Source of the DNA: Allomyces macrogynus ATCC 38327
Lineage: Eukaryota > Blastocladiomycota > Blastocladiomycetes > Blastocladiales > Blastocladiaceae
Assembly (NCBI GenBank): GCA_000151295.1
Contig: GG745330.1
Span: 1,150,089 to 1,214,088, forward strand
Reading direction: 5' to 3'
DNA: 64,000 nt
The stretch's first letter is position 1, and every line of letters starts with the position of its first letter. The notes under the pieces are model-generated. The model did not search any database, was not told the DNA's origin, and saw only the letters and a program-made list of their open reading frames with translations. Positions 33,501 to 43,000 of this stretch are shown here, one piece after another. The translations under genes were made by a program, and so were the position numbers.

Positions 33501-34088
33501 GGCCGCGCGATCGCGTGCCGTGAAAGGCACTCGTGGACGACTGACTGTGGTGGTCGTTGGTGCTGCGATGCCCTGGCGTCGGAGGGCCTGCACCTCGAGC
33601 AAAATGTGTTGAAATGGCGACGACCGGCCATCGTTGGTGGGTGGATAGAAGCCGTATGGGCCTGTCGACACGGTTGCAGCAGCAGAGCCAGCCCTGGTCG
33701 CTGGGAACGATGGCCGAGGAGGCAGGTTGGCAGCGACCAGATCAGCAAACATGAGGTTGGACGCTCGGACGACCGACTCGTAGGCGCATGAGCTACTGTT
33801 GCAGCAAGTTTTCTTGTCCTTGTCGGCAGCGCGGGGCGCTGTTGGCCACGAAGACGTCGTCCAGCCGTTGGTCAGGAGAGCTGATCGGCGACAGCTTCTC
33901 GCTGGCATGCGGTTGCAGATGAACTTAGGGTTCGACTCAGTAGCGCGTGGCACCTGCAGAAGACTCGGCTGCTTCGCACGGTTCTGACTGAAATCACCAT
34001 GCAGGCGGCCAAACGGCAATGTCGGACCGTCGGGCTCGTCGACGAGTGCAGACGGATCACCACTCGCGATAAACTGGATCCTGGACAA
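30513..34088 (-). CDS. TALPID3-like (KIAA0586-like) large protein
   Basis: One long minus-strand frame, 1191 codons, is open from 34088 to a stop at 30513. It has no ATG at its beginning; the first in-frame ATG is at 33908, and an acceptor (TTGTCCAG) sits at the upstream edge, so a 5' exon is likely. An early helical part (VLAKLSRQLHSAQTPSSS ... RKTQQLSAHRQQLERVDDE) leads to long Pro/Ala-rich tracts. A short ordered block reads IQAEILKWMEQQVMLR then LLEETVAELVEELAEAELL, resembling the W(I/V)EQQ(L/V)M(T/A)R block of TALPID3. Repeated xxQT motifs (ISVQTES, YSVVQTD, EGIQTSP, HATQTDA, RDAQTVA, VGIQTTP, RDVQTSP, HDAQTQV) are also a TALPID3 feature. The C-terminus has an acidic MEDDEEEEG patch. In animals TALPID3 is a centriolar protein needed for ciliogenesis. 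Assignment is by motif memory and may be wrong. Confidence 0.5.
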   Translation of the reverse strand: MSRIQFIASGDPSALVDEPDGPTLPFGRLHGDFSQNRAKQPSLLQVPRATESNPKFICNRMPARSCRRSALLTNGWTTSSWPTAPRAADKDKKTCCNSSSCAYESVVRASNLMFADLVAANLPPRPSFPATRAGSAAATVSTGPYGFYPPTNDGRSSPFQHILLEVQALRRQGIAAPTTTTVSRPRVPFTARDRAADRLHAVLATAPLDYQDARSVLAKLSRQLHSAQTPSSSMLDGAEALTDTILRKTQQLSAHRQQLERVDDEPSLRPRPSTFDSRGPQDGYRADQGPASFAAPTAVAGGFPGAIDAAPRQRQPSRIPEPVQTIPSVRKRPRSPPPSRLAVAESMPSTAPIAAPAPPRPPSPLRPPNKFYNVRLSQNPVFLRRTSMKPPHLAALPSPATIPAPPLPAPAPTMLAPTAQSVRRISRPVRPEPAVTISVQTESLTRPVAAAAPTLPQTRSIGLTTVEPWPVVSARAPPALPTPVATKGMGVQADPSRFYHDRGIQLSPPRPTLPTAIYADAATQRTSSPLLDMTYSVVQTDPPPRQITRQVHTGDLVAVAEEGIQTSPMASLPPSPPPVPVVRPQVASHATQTDALPPMHYPPPPLLPTDWAPVPPARPAPVFPAPVPIPDAHLPSAPEPPRIDPARIQAEILKWMEQQVMLRCLTDDLLEETVAELVEELAEAELLRAQQRRPVTRDAQTVASPTADASAEARPPPPPPGLEVGIQTTPPLPPVEAPAPPTPSPPPLASPPSPPTPPARPDPVVPRLVLFERDVQTSPAPPPTPAQLPAPPRAPTPPPATATAEVQVSAPPSPSPPPPPASPPPVHDAQTQVSTPARAEAATQLVPSVMDVSISPATSLALPDPEPVSPTPSPPAESTGMSLPPPSNASTSPPSTPQAFSTDAPPSMTFTLDVSEGEVLTILHSEGEVVSFELPPPLPDHGVEEGEEVDNQDELMTPRKRAVLAQKKRVLGRLRLRALNASLMDGVTPSVSTSSSFTLPSPPRSAAVARQRVADDTDTTVQPLSLSLGEIPEGDEGVTTTDPSEDTGTATSRIVTTTSTTTAGPSGTSSTATQASSDSSESRSALSTSTPRSSSPATSTRATVPVPPPPSHSPPPRRRPVVGLALARLAAPVAAHVGHVSHIAGATFEEFSDTIDQLSGIAAGTIMEDDEEEEGQVGFMNGLGLPSPAVG

Positions 34089-34296
34089 GGAAGTAGACGC
34101 GCGCGGTGCTCGAGAAGACGGGCGGGCGCCTGCAGTGCTCCCCGCTGCCTTCAGTCCCCCGCTCCTCCAATCCGCACTGCACTGTAAAGCTCAATCCGAC
34201 CAACTGCAACTCCAGCATCGGCGGTGCAGCACAGCGTTTCCCAGGCCGCGACAGCGTCCAGATCATTGAACCAAGCCGCCGAAAAGACGTCTACCA

Positions 34297-35722
34297 ATGA
34301 GCATCATGGCGTACCAGTCTGTTTTCCGCACGGAGCTCTTCAAGGGTCACGTCGCTCTCATCACGGGCGGCGGCACGGGCATTGGCCGATGCGTTGCTCA
34401 TGAGCTCGCCAGGTGCGCCTTGGATTTGACAAGCCGCTTGCCTCGCTGACGCGTAAGCTAATGATTGCTGGCTCTGTCACTCCATGTCAAGTTTGGGTGC
34501 GATTGTCGTTGTGGCTGCTCGTCGTCGAGAACCACTGGAGCAGACGCGTCGCGAAATTACCGAGAATGGCGGCCAAGTACGCAATTATCGTCGACCGGCC
34601 GCGTGATGCGTGATTCTGGAACACGAGGCTAACGTGTGTCCGAATGCGTCCTGTATTAGGCCCACGTTGAGCTCGTCAACATTCGTGACGAGGAGAGTGT
34701 CGACACGCTGATCCGCAACGTCGTTGCCAAGTTTGGCCGGCTCGATTTGCTCGTAAACAACGCCGGCGGCCAGTTCCTCTCGCCCGCCGAAAACATTTCC
34801 GTCGGCGGGTTTCGCACCGTCCTCGAGCTGAACGCGGTCGGGACGTGGACTGTGTGTCGTGCCGCAATGTTGCAATGGATGAAGGAGCACGGTGGCGCCA
34901 TCGTCAACATTGTCGCCGACTACTTCAACGGGTTCCCGCTCATGGTGCACACGGGCGCTGCGCGCGCCGCCGTGGATAATAGCACGTTGCGTCCCGAGCA
35001 TTGGTAATCGAGCTTTCACGACCTCGATTCTAACGCGCCTTCTCCACCCACAGTGACCAAGACGCTGTGCCAAGAATGGGGCAAGTTCGGGATTCGCATC
35101 AACTCGGTCGCGCCGGGCACCATCATCTCCAGCGGCATGCAAAATTACCCACCGCCAGTCCAGCAAATGATCACGGGTGGTTTTCACACCGAGGTCCGTC
35201 TTCTCCACCATTTATCCCGCGGCGTTCATAGTTGTGTGTGCTGGGCCACTGACAAAAGACGTGACCATCTGTGCCATTGACCAGAATCCGAGCGGCCGCC
35301 TTGGAACCGAGGCCGAAGTGAGCAGTGCCGTCGTGTGGCTCTTGAGTCCCGGAGCGGCCTACGTCAACGGCGCCTGTACGTTCCCGTGCTCGGACCCGGT
35401 CGCGAGGAACGATGCGCCGCTCACCATCGTCCCGCGCTGCGTGACTTTGTAGGCTTGCGCGTTGATGGCGGGAGCAGCTTGTCCAAGGCTGGTTTGTATT
35501 CTCTCTCGTTCAGTTTATGGTTATTCGATCTTGTACGTGCGCTAACCGGCCATCCCTCACTTCGCTTTGACGCTAGCGATGATTCCGCATCCGGACGACA
35601 TCCCCATCAAGGCGTTTCTCGGGTACTCGAACGCGTCGCGTTTGGGAGAGCGCGACATTCCGCCCGCGTTTGGTGAGCTTCTCGCTCAGTACGCGGCAAA
35701 GAAGACGACAAGCAAACTGTGA
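34297..35722 (+). CDS. PECR: Peroxisomal trans-2-enoyl-CoA reductase-like SDR
   Basis: Seven exons (34297-34412, 34492-34576, 34660-34990, 35054-35193, 35285-35375, 35453-35491, 35577-35722) sum in phase to 315 residues. It is a short-chain dehydrogenase. The cofactor motif TGGGTGIG is near the N-terminus and RLDLLVNNAGGQFLSPAE (NNAG motif) follows. NAVGTWTVCRAAMLQWMKEHGG, then INSVAPGTI and SPGAAYVNGACLRVDGG match PECR, in which the catalytic Tyr is embedded in a modified HTGAARAAV segment rather than the standard YxxxK. The last exon ends KKTTSKL, a perfect PTS1, so peroxisomal location is expected. It probably reduces trans-2-enoyl-CoA with NADPH in chain elongation or phytol metabolism. 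The donor at 34991 (GTCCCG) is inferred from phase and a 63-nt intron size and is the weakest join. The start lies 208 nt from the TALPID3-like gene's edge. Confidence 0.9.
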
Positions 35723-36375
35723 GCTTGCCTTCAGATCCGTTTTGATTCCATATATTTCAGCACGCTTTTGCTGGCGATTTCTCTTTTAATTTTCCCAGAC
35801 GTCAGTTGGTCGACCAGGCAACACCAGTAAAGCATCACAAAAAGCGCAAGGCCGTCAGCAAGCGAAGCGCGAGCAAGTCTCAGCAGCTAACGTGATGTCT
35901 CCTTCCAACTTTTTGCAGACGAAAAAGAGGTTGGCCGGCCCAGCACCAAAGCCATCACTTCGAGCCCGCCAACAGTCGCCTCTCTCCTGCACCAATATCC
36001 CACTCCCATATTCCCCCTCTACCAAAACCATTTACGGCCCGCGCAACCGGCCGCATTATTCCCCACCACGCTCTAGATCTCCGCATTCCCTTCCCGGCGC
36101 GCTCGTCGAGTCTCTTGCCGCGACTGCTCCGCCAGTTCGACCCTGATACCTGGCTCGTCTGACCTCGACGGCCGCCGTCCTGTTTCTTTTTCGCTGGATT
36201 CCGCGCTGATCCGCCCGACGCATCTCATTTTCGTGCGGCAAGCTCCATTGCCGACAAGTTATTGACGGCAGCACGCTCGGTCTCTCTCCGCTCGCGCCCG
36301 CTCTTTTCTTCGCATCACATCACGCGTTCGCTCGACTATCTATCTCTACTGTATCTGCACACATTCTCCGACACC
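35723..36375. other. Intergenic region before the RRM-like gene
   Basis: No supported gene. The last part is CT-rich (36280-36370), typical of a promoter or 5' leader in this genome. The open frame near 35892-36146 has no recognisable features. Confidence 0.35.
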
Positions 36376-38701
36376 ATGAACCGGAACCGGAACGCCACCG
36401 TCAACCTCGGTCCGATGGCGCCCACTGCCGCCAACGCTGCTGCCGCGCTGGGAATGATGCTGCCGGGTAGCGTAACGGCTGGCGCGCCGTTCTCGTCGAC
36501 TGGAGTTGCCATGCCGTCGCAACACGCGCAGCTCATGACCTTGGACCCGCAAACGGCCGCGGCATCGCACGAGGCGCTCGTCAAGGTGCTGCTCAACAAG
36601 CCGCAGTCGATTACACCGGCCAAGCTCTGGTCGTTCCTGCAAAAGATCAAGCTGTCACGCGACGTGACAGTCCTGGAAAACTTGCGCGACGGGAGTACGT
36701 TGGTGTTTGGGCCATTCTTTCGAGATTGATTTTCTCAAAGAGTCCGTACTGATTATTTTTCGCACCAACACGTAGTGATCGTCGCTGAAATTATCCACAC
36801 GTACGCGCCGCTCCTCGTCACCGTTCCGGACTTGCAGCGCCTCGACTGGGAAAACAAGTGCGACCCGTCGATCCGGCGCGTTTGGAATCACCTCGGGCGT
36901 GCGTGTCTCTTTTCCGCTTGCCGCAAGTCACGGAATGGATAGCTCACCTTACTCCACTCTGACAGTGACCGCGTTCAAGCAGCTCTGCCTTCAGATCACA
37001 GAGGAAATGGTCGCAGCCTTTGAGGCCGACGACCGCGACGTCGTGTCGACGTTTCTGATTGCCCTCTTCCAGCAGCTCGACCAGTACGACCGCATTCTCA
37101 AGTCGTTCAACTCGTACACGCGCACGACCATTGCCGACCACTACCTTCAGCTCAGCAAGCAGCGCACGTTTGCCGGGACGCCGCTGCAGTGCGAGCCGAC
37201 GCGCCCCTGGCACCAGGGCAAGACGGTGATTCGGCTCTCCAACGTCGACTACCAGACGAGCAAGGCCGACGTGCAGCGGTTCCTCTACCCGATCATGGTG
37301 GAGCAGCACGACATTCACGTGCCCGTGCACTTGTCGAGCGGCAAAATGATGTACACGATTTACATTGTCTTTGACGATGCCGTGCTCCCTCTGCGCGCCG
37401 TTGACCTGCATTCGGGCCACACGCTGCTCACCCGCCGCGTCGAGATCAAGGTCGTGCCGATCGACGAGCTGTTGTCGGTGCTGTTTGGGCGCGGCATCCA
37501 GGTGCCGCACTTTGAAGAGCTGGAATGGGTCACGGAAGAGACCAAGAATCGGCTGCTCAAGTTGTGCACGACCGTAAAGAACTGCTTCAACGGCAAGACG
37601 CCTGAGCGGCCATTTGAGCACGCGCTGAGCTTCATTCAGCTGCTACCGTGGACGCAAAACTGCCCGCTCACCGCAGTCGAGGTGGCTCGTCTGTTCGAGC
37701 TCGTCGATGGTACGTTGTGACCGTGGATCAGTGTCGCGCGAGCTTGATCGAGGGGCTGCTAATTGGTTTCGTTTTTATTTTCTCCCGCTTCCGCCATTTC
37801 AGGCACGTCCTTTTCCCTGTACACGTTTCTCCGGAGCGAGGGGCTGCGCGGGCGGTTCACGCCCGAGCTCTTGGAGCGGTTCGTCACTGCTTCGCTCGCG
37901 CTTCCGTTCAACGACGAACAGCGCAAGATCGTCCAGTCGACCTACCTGGTTCGCTTCTTGATCTTTTCTTGCTCATTGCCCGAGCCCCCGTGCTGCAATT
38001 CACCTTGCATCTCCTCGCTTCTCAAGGCGCTCATGAACGGCCCGCACGAGCTCGTCCGCCCTCTCCCATCCTCGAGCGGCCGCATGCCAGGCACTGCGAG
38101 TCCCTTCCTCTTCACCGCGACCCCAACTCAGTCGCCCGCCGGGAGCATGAACCAAGCGAGCCCTGGCGCCGCACACTTTGCGATGCCGCCGCGCGGCGGC
38201 CCCGGTACCGACCAAACGGCCCAGGACTTGTGGGCGCGGCGCATCAAGTCGGCCGGCGGCCCGCCAGCCCCGCTCAGCATTCAGATCCCGGCCGCGCGCA
38301 CGGCGCACCTTCTTGGCACGGGCCCACTGTCGGCGCCGCTCGCCATGAGCGCACCGTCGTCTTCGGCCGCCTACTTCTCGGCGCGCACGGCGAGCCCACT
38401 CGATGTCGGCGCGCTCGCGTACACATCGCCCCTCTCGGCCGCCGCGGCCACGACCTACTTTCCGGGCACCGCGGCGGCGGCGGCGCTCAAGCACGTCGGC
38501 CGTGACTCGGCCGCGGATATGACGATGGGCCCGGTCGCGCCGGGGACGCCGATCCAGCAGCTGCGCGACAGGGCGCTCGCGCGGCCGCGGCCGCTGTCGA
38601 TGTCGGCCGTCGAGCACGGTGGGGTGCCTGTGGTTCCTCCGGGCGCGCTCGATGTCGCGCCAGAGCACGTTCTTGGCCGCGGGCTCTGGGAGGCGCTGTA
38701 G
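36376..38701 (+). CDS. Conserved-looking protein with an RRM-like domain
   Basis: Predicted exons are 36376-36694, 36776-36898, 36966-37709, 37803-37948 and 38027-38701, about 668 residues. The last intron (78 nt, GTTCGC...CTCAAG) is in frame, so it may be retained. The N-terminus is Ala/Met-rich. A helical region follows (EALVKVLLNKPQSITPAKLW, then SFLQKIKLSRDVTVLENL). Next is HQGKTVIRLSNVDYQTSKAD then VQRFLYPIMVEQHDIHVPV and YTIYIVFDDAVLPLRAVDL, which has the beta-alpha-beta pattern of an RNA recognition motif but weak RNP1/RNP2 aromatic residues. A helical region (WVTEETKNRLLKLCTTVKNC) comes after it. The C-terminal third is Ala/Pro/Ser-rich and probably disordered. I do not recognise the family. 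A nuclear RNA-binding or post-transcriptional role is possible from the RRM-like fold only. Confidence 0.75.
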
Positions 38702-38988
38702 ATCGGTCTGGCTCGGTGGACTTGAGACTTTTGGGCGAACTTGGTCGGGGGGAGCAAGGGGGAGGTGGAGAAGGCGGAGTTGCACGGACTGATCGCGTGT
38801 TGGAATCTCTTTTTTTCTGGATGTTTTTTTCCCGTGGGTACATTCCTTTCTTTGGGCCAGCGCTGGCCTCTAATAGATGACACCCTCATCAATGACCCGT
38901 TTACCGGAGACATTCTGACTACTAGAAGCGATGTATCGATAGATAGCTACGAACAAAAGAACCAAAAACGAAAGAACGGCACATTGAC

Positions 38989-39758
38989 TTAATCAACCTC
39001 GCGCTCCTTCATGTACCAGTCGATGGCGGCCGAGAACGCGGCAAAGGACACGCAGCCGCCGACCGCCGCCGTTGGTCCCGCTAGTAAAGAGAAGCAGGAT
39101 CTTGGCGTCAGTCGCGAACTGGAAGACGCACCACTTGATGCTCGATCGTTGATGCCATGCCCGACGAAAGAATGGACATGCGCACCGCGTAATGCGAGCG
39201 TGCCGCCAGTCAAGCACCCGGCCGTGACACTGTTCCAGATATCCGTCTTGGCCCGGTACTACGCAGTGCCAGTCTCGATGAGTGGGGGCAGCGGTCTGGC
39301 CGGAACAGGGGCGACAAGCGCGCCGTTTCGTACCGACTCGACGACGCACTCGGTCCCCGAATAAATGGCGCCGATCGTGCCAAACGTCCTGGCCGACCCT
39401 GACATGCGCTTGTACATGTCCTTGCGCATGAGCCTGAGCTGCTCGCGCATGGGCTTGTCAAGCATTTGCGACGTGGAATGGAAATCAATCGAGCTCATGA
39501 AAATCCCGAAGATACCACCAAAGGCAAAGCCTAGAACAGCGAAGAAACTGGCCATCAGCCGCCATGACGGTGCTGCTTTGCCATCAACGCGCCTTCTCCA
39601 CCCGAGCGAGGGGCGGTTCAAAGCAGTCTAGGATGGCGGGTGGAGGGCCGATAATTACCCATGACACCGGACGTCACGACCTTGAACGGACACGAATCCA
39701 TGAACTCGTTCAACATCATTTGCTGCTCCTGCATTGGGCCGCTCATTGGGTTGTTCAT
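38989..39758 (-). CDS. TIM22: Mitochondrial import inner membrane translocase subunit Tim22
   Basis: Four minus-strand exons (39758-39659, 39530-39334, 39258-39186, 39080-38989) join in phase to 153 residues. The start MNNPMSGPMQEQQMM leads to NEFMDSCPFKVVTSGVMG and then GFAFGGIFGIFMSSIDF, the first glycine-rich membrane helix. The middle has PMREQLRLMRKDMYKRM then SGSARTFGTIGAIYSGTEC, with the conserved Cys of Tim22, followed by YRAKTDIWNSVTAGCLTGG. The last exon has GPTAAVGGCVSFAAFSAAID. The two Cys positions after F(K/R)..T..V and GxEC are as in Tim22. It forms the inner-membrane carrier translocase for metabolite carrier proteins. It shares a 272-nt divergent promoter region with ATR. Confidence 0.94.
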
Positions 39759-40030
39759 TCTGTCGACGGTTTTCCAGGCTGAAACCACAAATGCAGCTAG
39801 TCTCGCCGGCTCGCGTTGGTCCTTGGTTCAGAAAAATTACTTGGACGACGCGGCGGCGACAGCAAAAGATCAACAGGTGTCCAGCAGGAGTCCAGAGTGT
39901 GAGTCAACGACGCCTGACAGACATCACCCGCCAGTAAGTCATCACAGACCATCCTCGCGCGCCTGTCCATCTCCGTCACGTTGTCGCCGGTCGTCCGCAA
40001 CACTTCGCTCCCGACGAATTGGCTGCAAAG
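39759..40030. promoter_or_regulatory. Divergent promoter region between TIM22 and ATR
   Basis: 272 nt lie between the two start codons, so both promoters and leaders must fit here. No defined site was recognised. Confidence 0.5.
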
Positions 40031-43000
40031 ATGGCGTCGGAACCACCTGCAAGTCGAGACGTCGATCTTTCAGCACTGCGCGACCAGCTGTGCGCGGCCT
40101 CGCGTCCATTGCGGCAACCACCGCCGATGGTAGATGATGATCAGCAGCACCATGATCAGCAGAAAAATAAGTGGAAAACCAAGCTCAACGGCGGCAGGAC
40201 CTGTTCCATAGGGTCTAGTGCCAGTGCCGAGCCGCACGCGGCCAAGACGGTGGAGGTCGTGTTCAAGCTCCTCGTTGGGTGCCCGGAGCTCGTCACCGAG
40301 AGCCCCGACGCGTGCTTCCGGGTCATGCAGGCCGCCATCAGGTGTTTATCTTTGCCACAATTTCATCTTTTGCACGCGGCGCTCGGCGAGGTCGTGGCCA
40401 CTGCCGTGGCCAAGTTTTTTCTCGAAGCGCGCGACGTGTCGCCCGATTTGGTCCTCGAGGAGCTGGTCGATCTGTGGGAGGGTATGACCGTGCCGTACTT
40501 GAGTTGTTCCCTCTCGCTTGGGGCCCTGACTTTCCTGCGTCCGCTGTTGCTGCAACAAATCCAGAATGTGTGCAGCTCGCAACGTTGCCCGAAAACAGCT
40601 TTCCTGCGCTTGTGCCGCTCTTTCAAGTCAACGATGGCGCCGCGCACGCGACCGCGCAACTTCCTCTTGCGAACCGCGCCCAAGCGCAATGCATTGCGCG
40701 AAACCTCGAACGGTGCCTGCAGTCGCTCGACCAGGGGTTTGGGCTGCATTTCTCGTGGCTCTCGCATTTGCTCGAGACGGACTCGGCGCGCCGTTCATTG
40801 CAAGACCGTGAGCCTGATCCGCATCAAGAACTTGTCGATTTCGAACGCCGCATCCTGAACTCGAAGCCATACGACGAGGAGCTGCTGGTTGCTGCCGTCG
40901 AGCGACATGCGGATACGGCACCCGATTTGGCGTACGACCTGTTGGTCACTGGAGTACGCAGCTTCCATTTAATTTTTTTGGCCGCGTGCGCACTCTTTAC
41001 GATTATTTTGTTGTTCATTTCGTCGGTCAGCCGCACCACGCCCATTCGTCGGAAACGAAGTCTCAATACATTGCTTGCGTGGTCGCGTTGTCTTTAGTTC
41101 TTGGAATCGTCATGTGCGCTGATCACTGTCGAACCCGACCCGCGTCCTACCGCTTACTCGAGCGAGCGCTGCGTTTTTCAAGTGACCAACACGGTTGCTG
41201 CGGCAGCAATACCGCGGCTCTTCGAGACCCGGCTGGTCATGCTCGTGCGCGGCCTCATTGAAGCGCGACAGCTGCGGAATTCGGGCCCCGTCCTTCGCTT
41301 TGTGCTCAAGCATACGGCCGTTTCGGACGCTGTCCACTTTCTTGTCGTGTCGGCGCCGCATTTCGCCGCTGATCTCGTACCGCTCGTCGCTGTCATCTGC
41401 CTCCAAGGCTTGATTGATATCGGCGTCAATGTCGGCCCGTGCGACGAGTTTGTGGCATCGATTGTACACGAAACCAACGTGCCGCGTCTCACGGAAGTCA
41501 CTCCAACCCACGTCGCGCAGCTCCGCGTGTGTCTACTCGAACTACCGCGGTCGTCATTACCGGTGCTCGTCCAGGAATGGATCGCCGTGGAGTGTGGCGC
41601 TCCGTCGATTGATTTGGCTCGCGATTTCGAGGGCCGGTGCAGTGACCTGGCCTCGAATCCTGCGCTCATGCTCGTCTACCACCTCAACGCGCCGCTTGCA
41701 CACGCGACAATTGCCCTGCACCCGTACTGGAAGTCCATCTCCGTCCAGCTCGCCGCCATGGACTCGGCCGCGCAACTCCAACACTTGGACTTTTTCGCCG
41801 AGGCGATTGGCGTGACGGTCGTGAAACTCGTGTATGATCTGTGCAAGTACCTGATCCCAGCGGCGGTCGGCTCACCGGCACTGCAAGGAACGTTGGCCAA
41901 CCTTCTGGACAAGCCGTCATTCGAAGCCGTTCTCGCCGACGCGTTCGAGTATTTGATGCTCGACATTCTCGTCTCGTCACAGCGCCAGGACTGGCTCGCG
42001 CGAATCCAGGCCGTGCAAGCCCAATTCCCGCGGCTCCAGGGCAAGTCGGTTCGCGACCTGCTCGCCATTTGCGGGAACCACCTCTTCATCCAGCTGTGCG
42101 TTCACCAACACCACGAGGGCATTGCCTGGGTGCTCCAGAACGGCAAGCAGAAAAAGCACCACGTCCAAGACTATGCGCTCGGGTCGCTCATGACCTTGTC
42201 CGACGCGATCCTCGACGGCGACACGCGATGGGCGCCGCAGCACCCCTCACCACTCGACGCGCTCGCGGCCGTCCAATGGCTCATTCAGCGGCTCGGCACC
42301 CAGCATCTCGCCATGGTCGCGTCGCAACTCGTTGGCTTGCTCTCGTCGGTTATTGACGAGTTTCCGGGCCTTGTCTTGGCCTGTCTTGCCGATTTTGCTG
42401 CGCTCGCTGACCAGCCGGTACTCGAGCACATGTGGTGCTCAATCGTGCTCGCTCTTTTACGCAGCAGCCCGGCGTCCAAGTGTGACGGGTTTGGCCCCGT
42501 ATGCGACCGACTCCTCAGCCGCGCGTCAGCTGCGGTGCTGCAAGCGGCGCCGAATCTCGATTTGACCACGGCCTCGGACCCTACCTGGGTCGGCGTTTTA
42601 CAGCACCGCATTTCCGAAGCCAAGGACACGCTCACGCCAACGCAGCGTCTCGCCAACTTGATGGCCTCGATTCGGTCGGCCAACACGCTCGTGGCCCAGG
42701 CCTCGCTTCTCGACTTGCGGCGCTGGCTCGTTCATCTCGACCACAACCACGGCGATCCCGCCGAAATCTTGATTCGCGACGCTGATCTGCTCTTGCGGCT
42801 GTTCGACGCGCTCTCCTTTGCCGCCGAGCATCACGCGTCCCTGGTCGGGCTCGTGTCAGACTGTCTTGGGAGCCTTGGCGCGGTTGATGCGGTTGCGCTG
42901 CAGCTGGCCGCGAGCAACGACGACAACGTCTCGTTCTCCACGACCACTTTGTGCGCGCAGCTCCTGACCGAGTGCTTGATCCCGTTCTACCGTACGAGCA

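Noticed and set aside
33225..33791. Plus-strand frame opposite the TALPID3-like gene
   Set aside because: Antisense shadow; the minus-strand reading is continuous for 1191 codons and contains ordered motifs.
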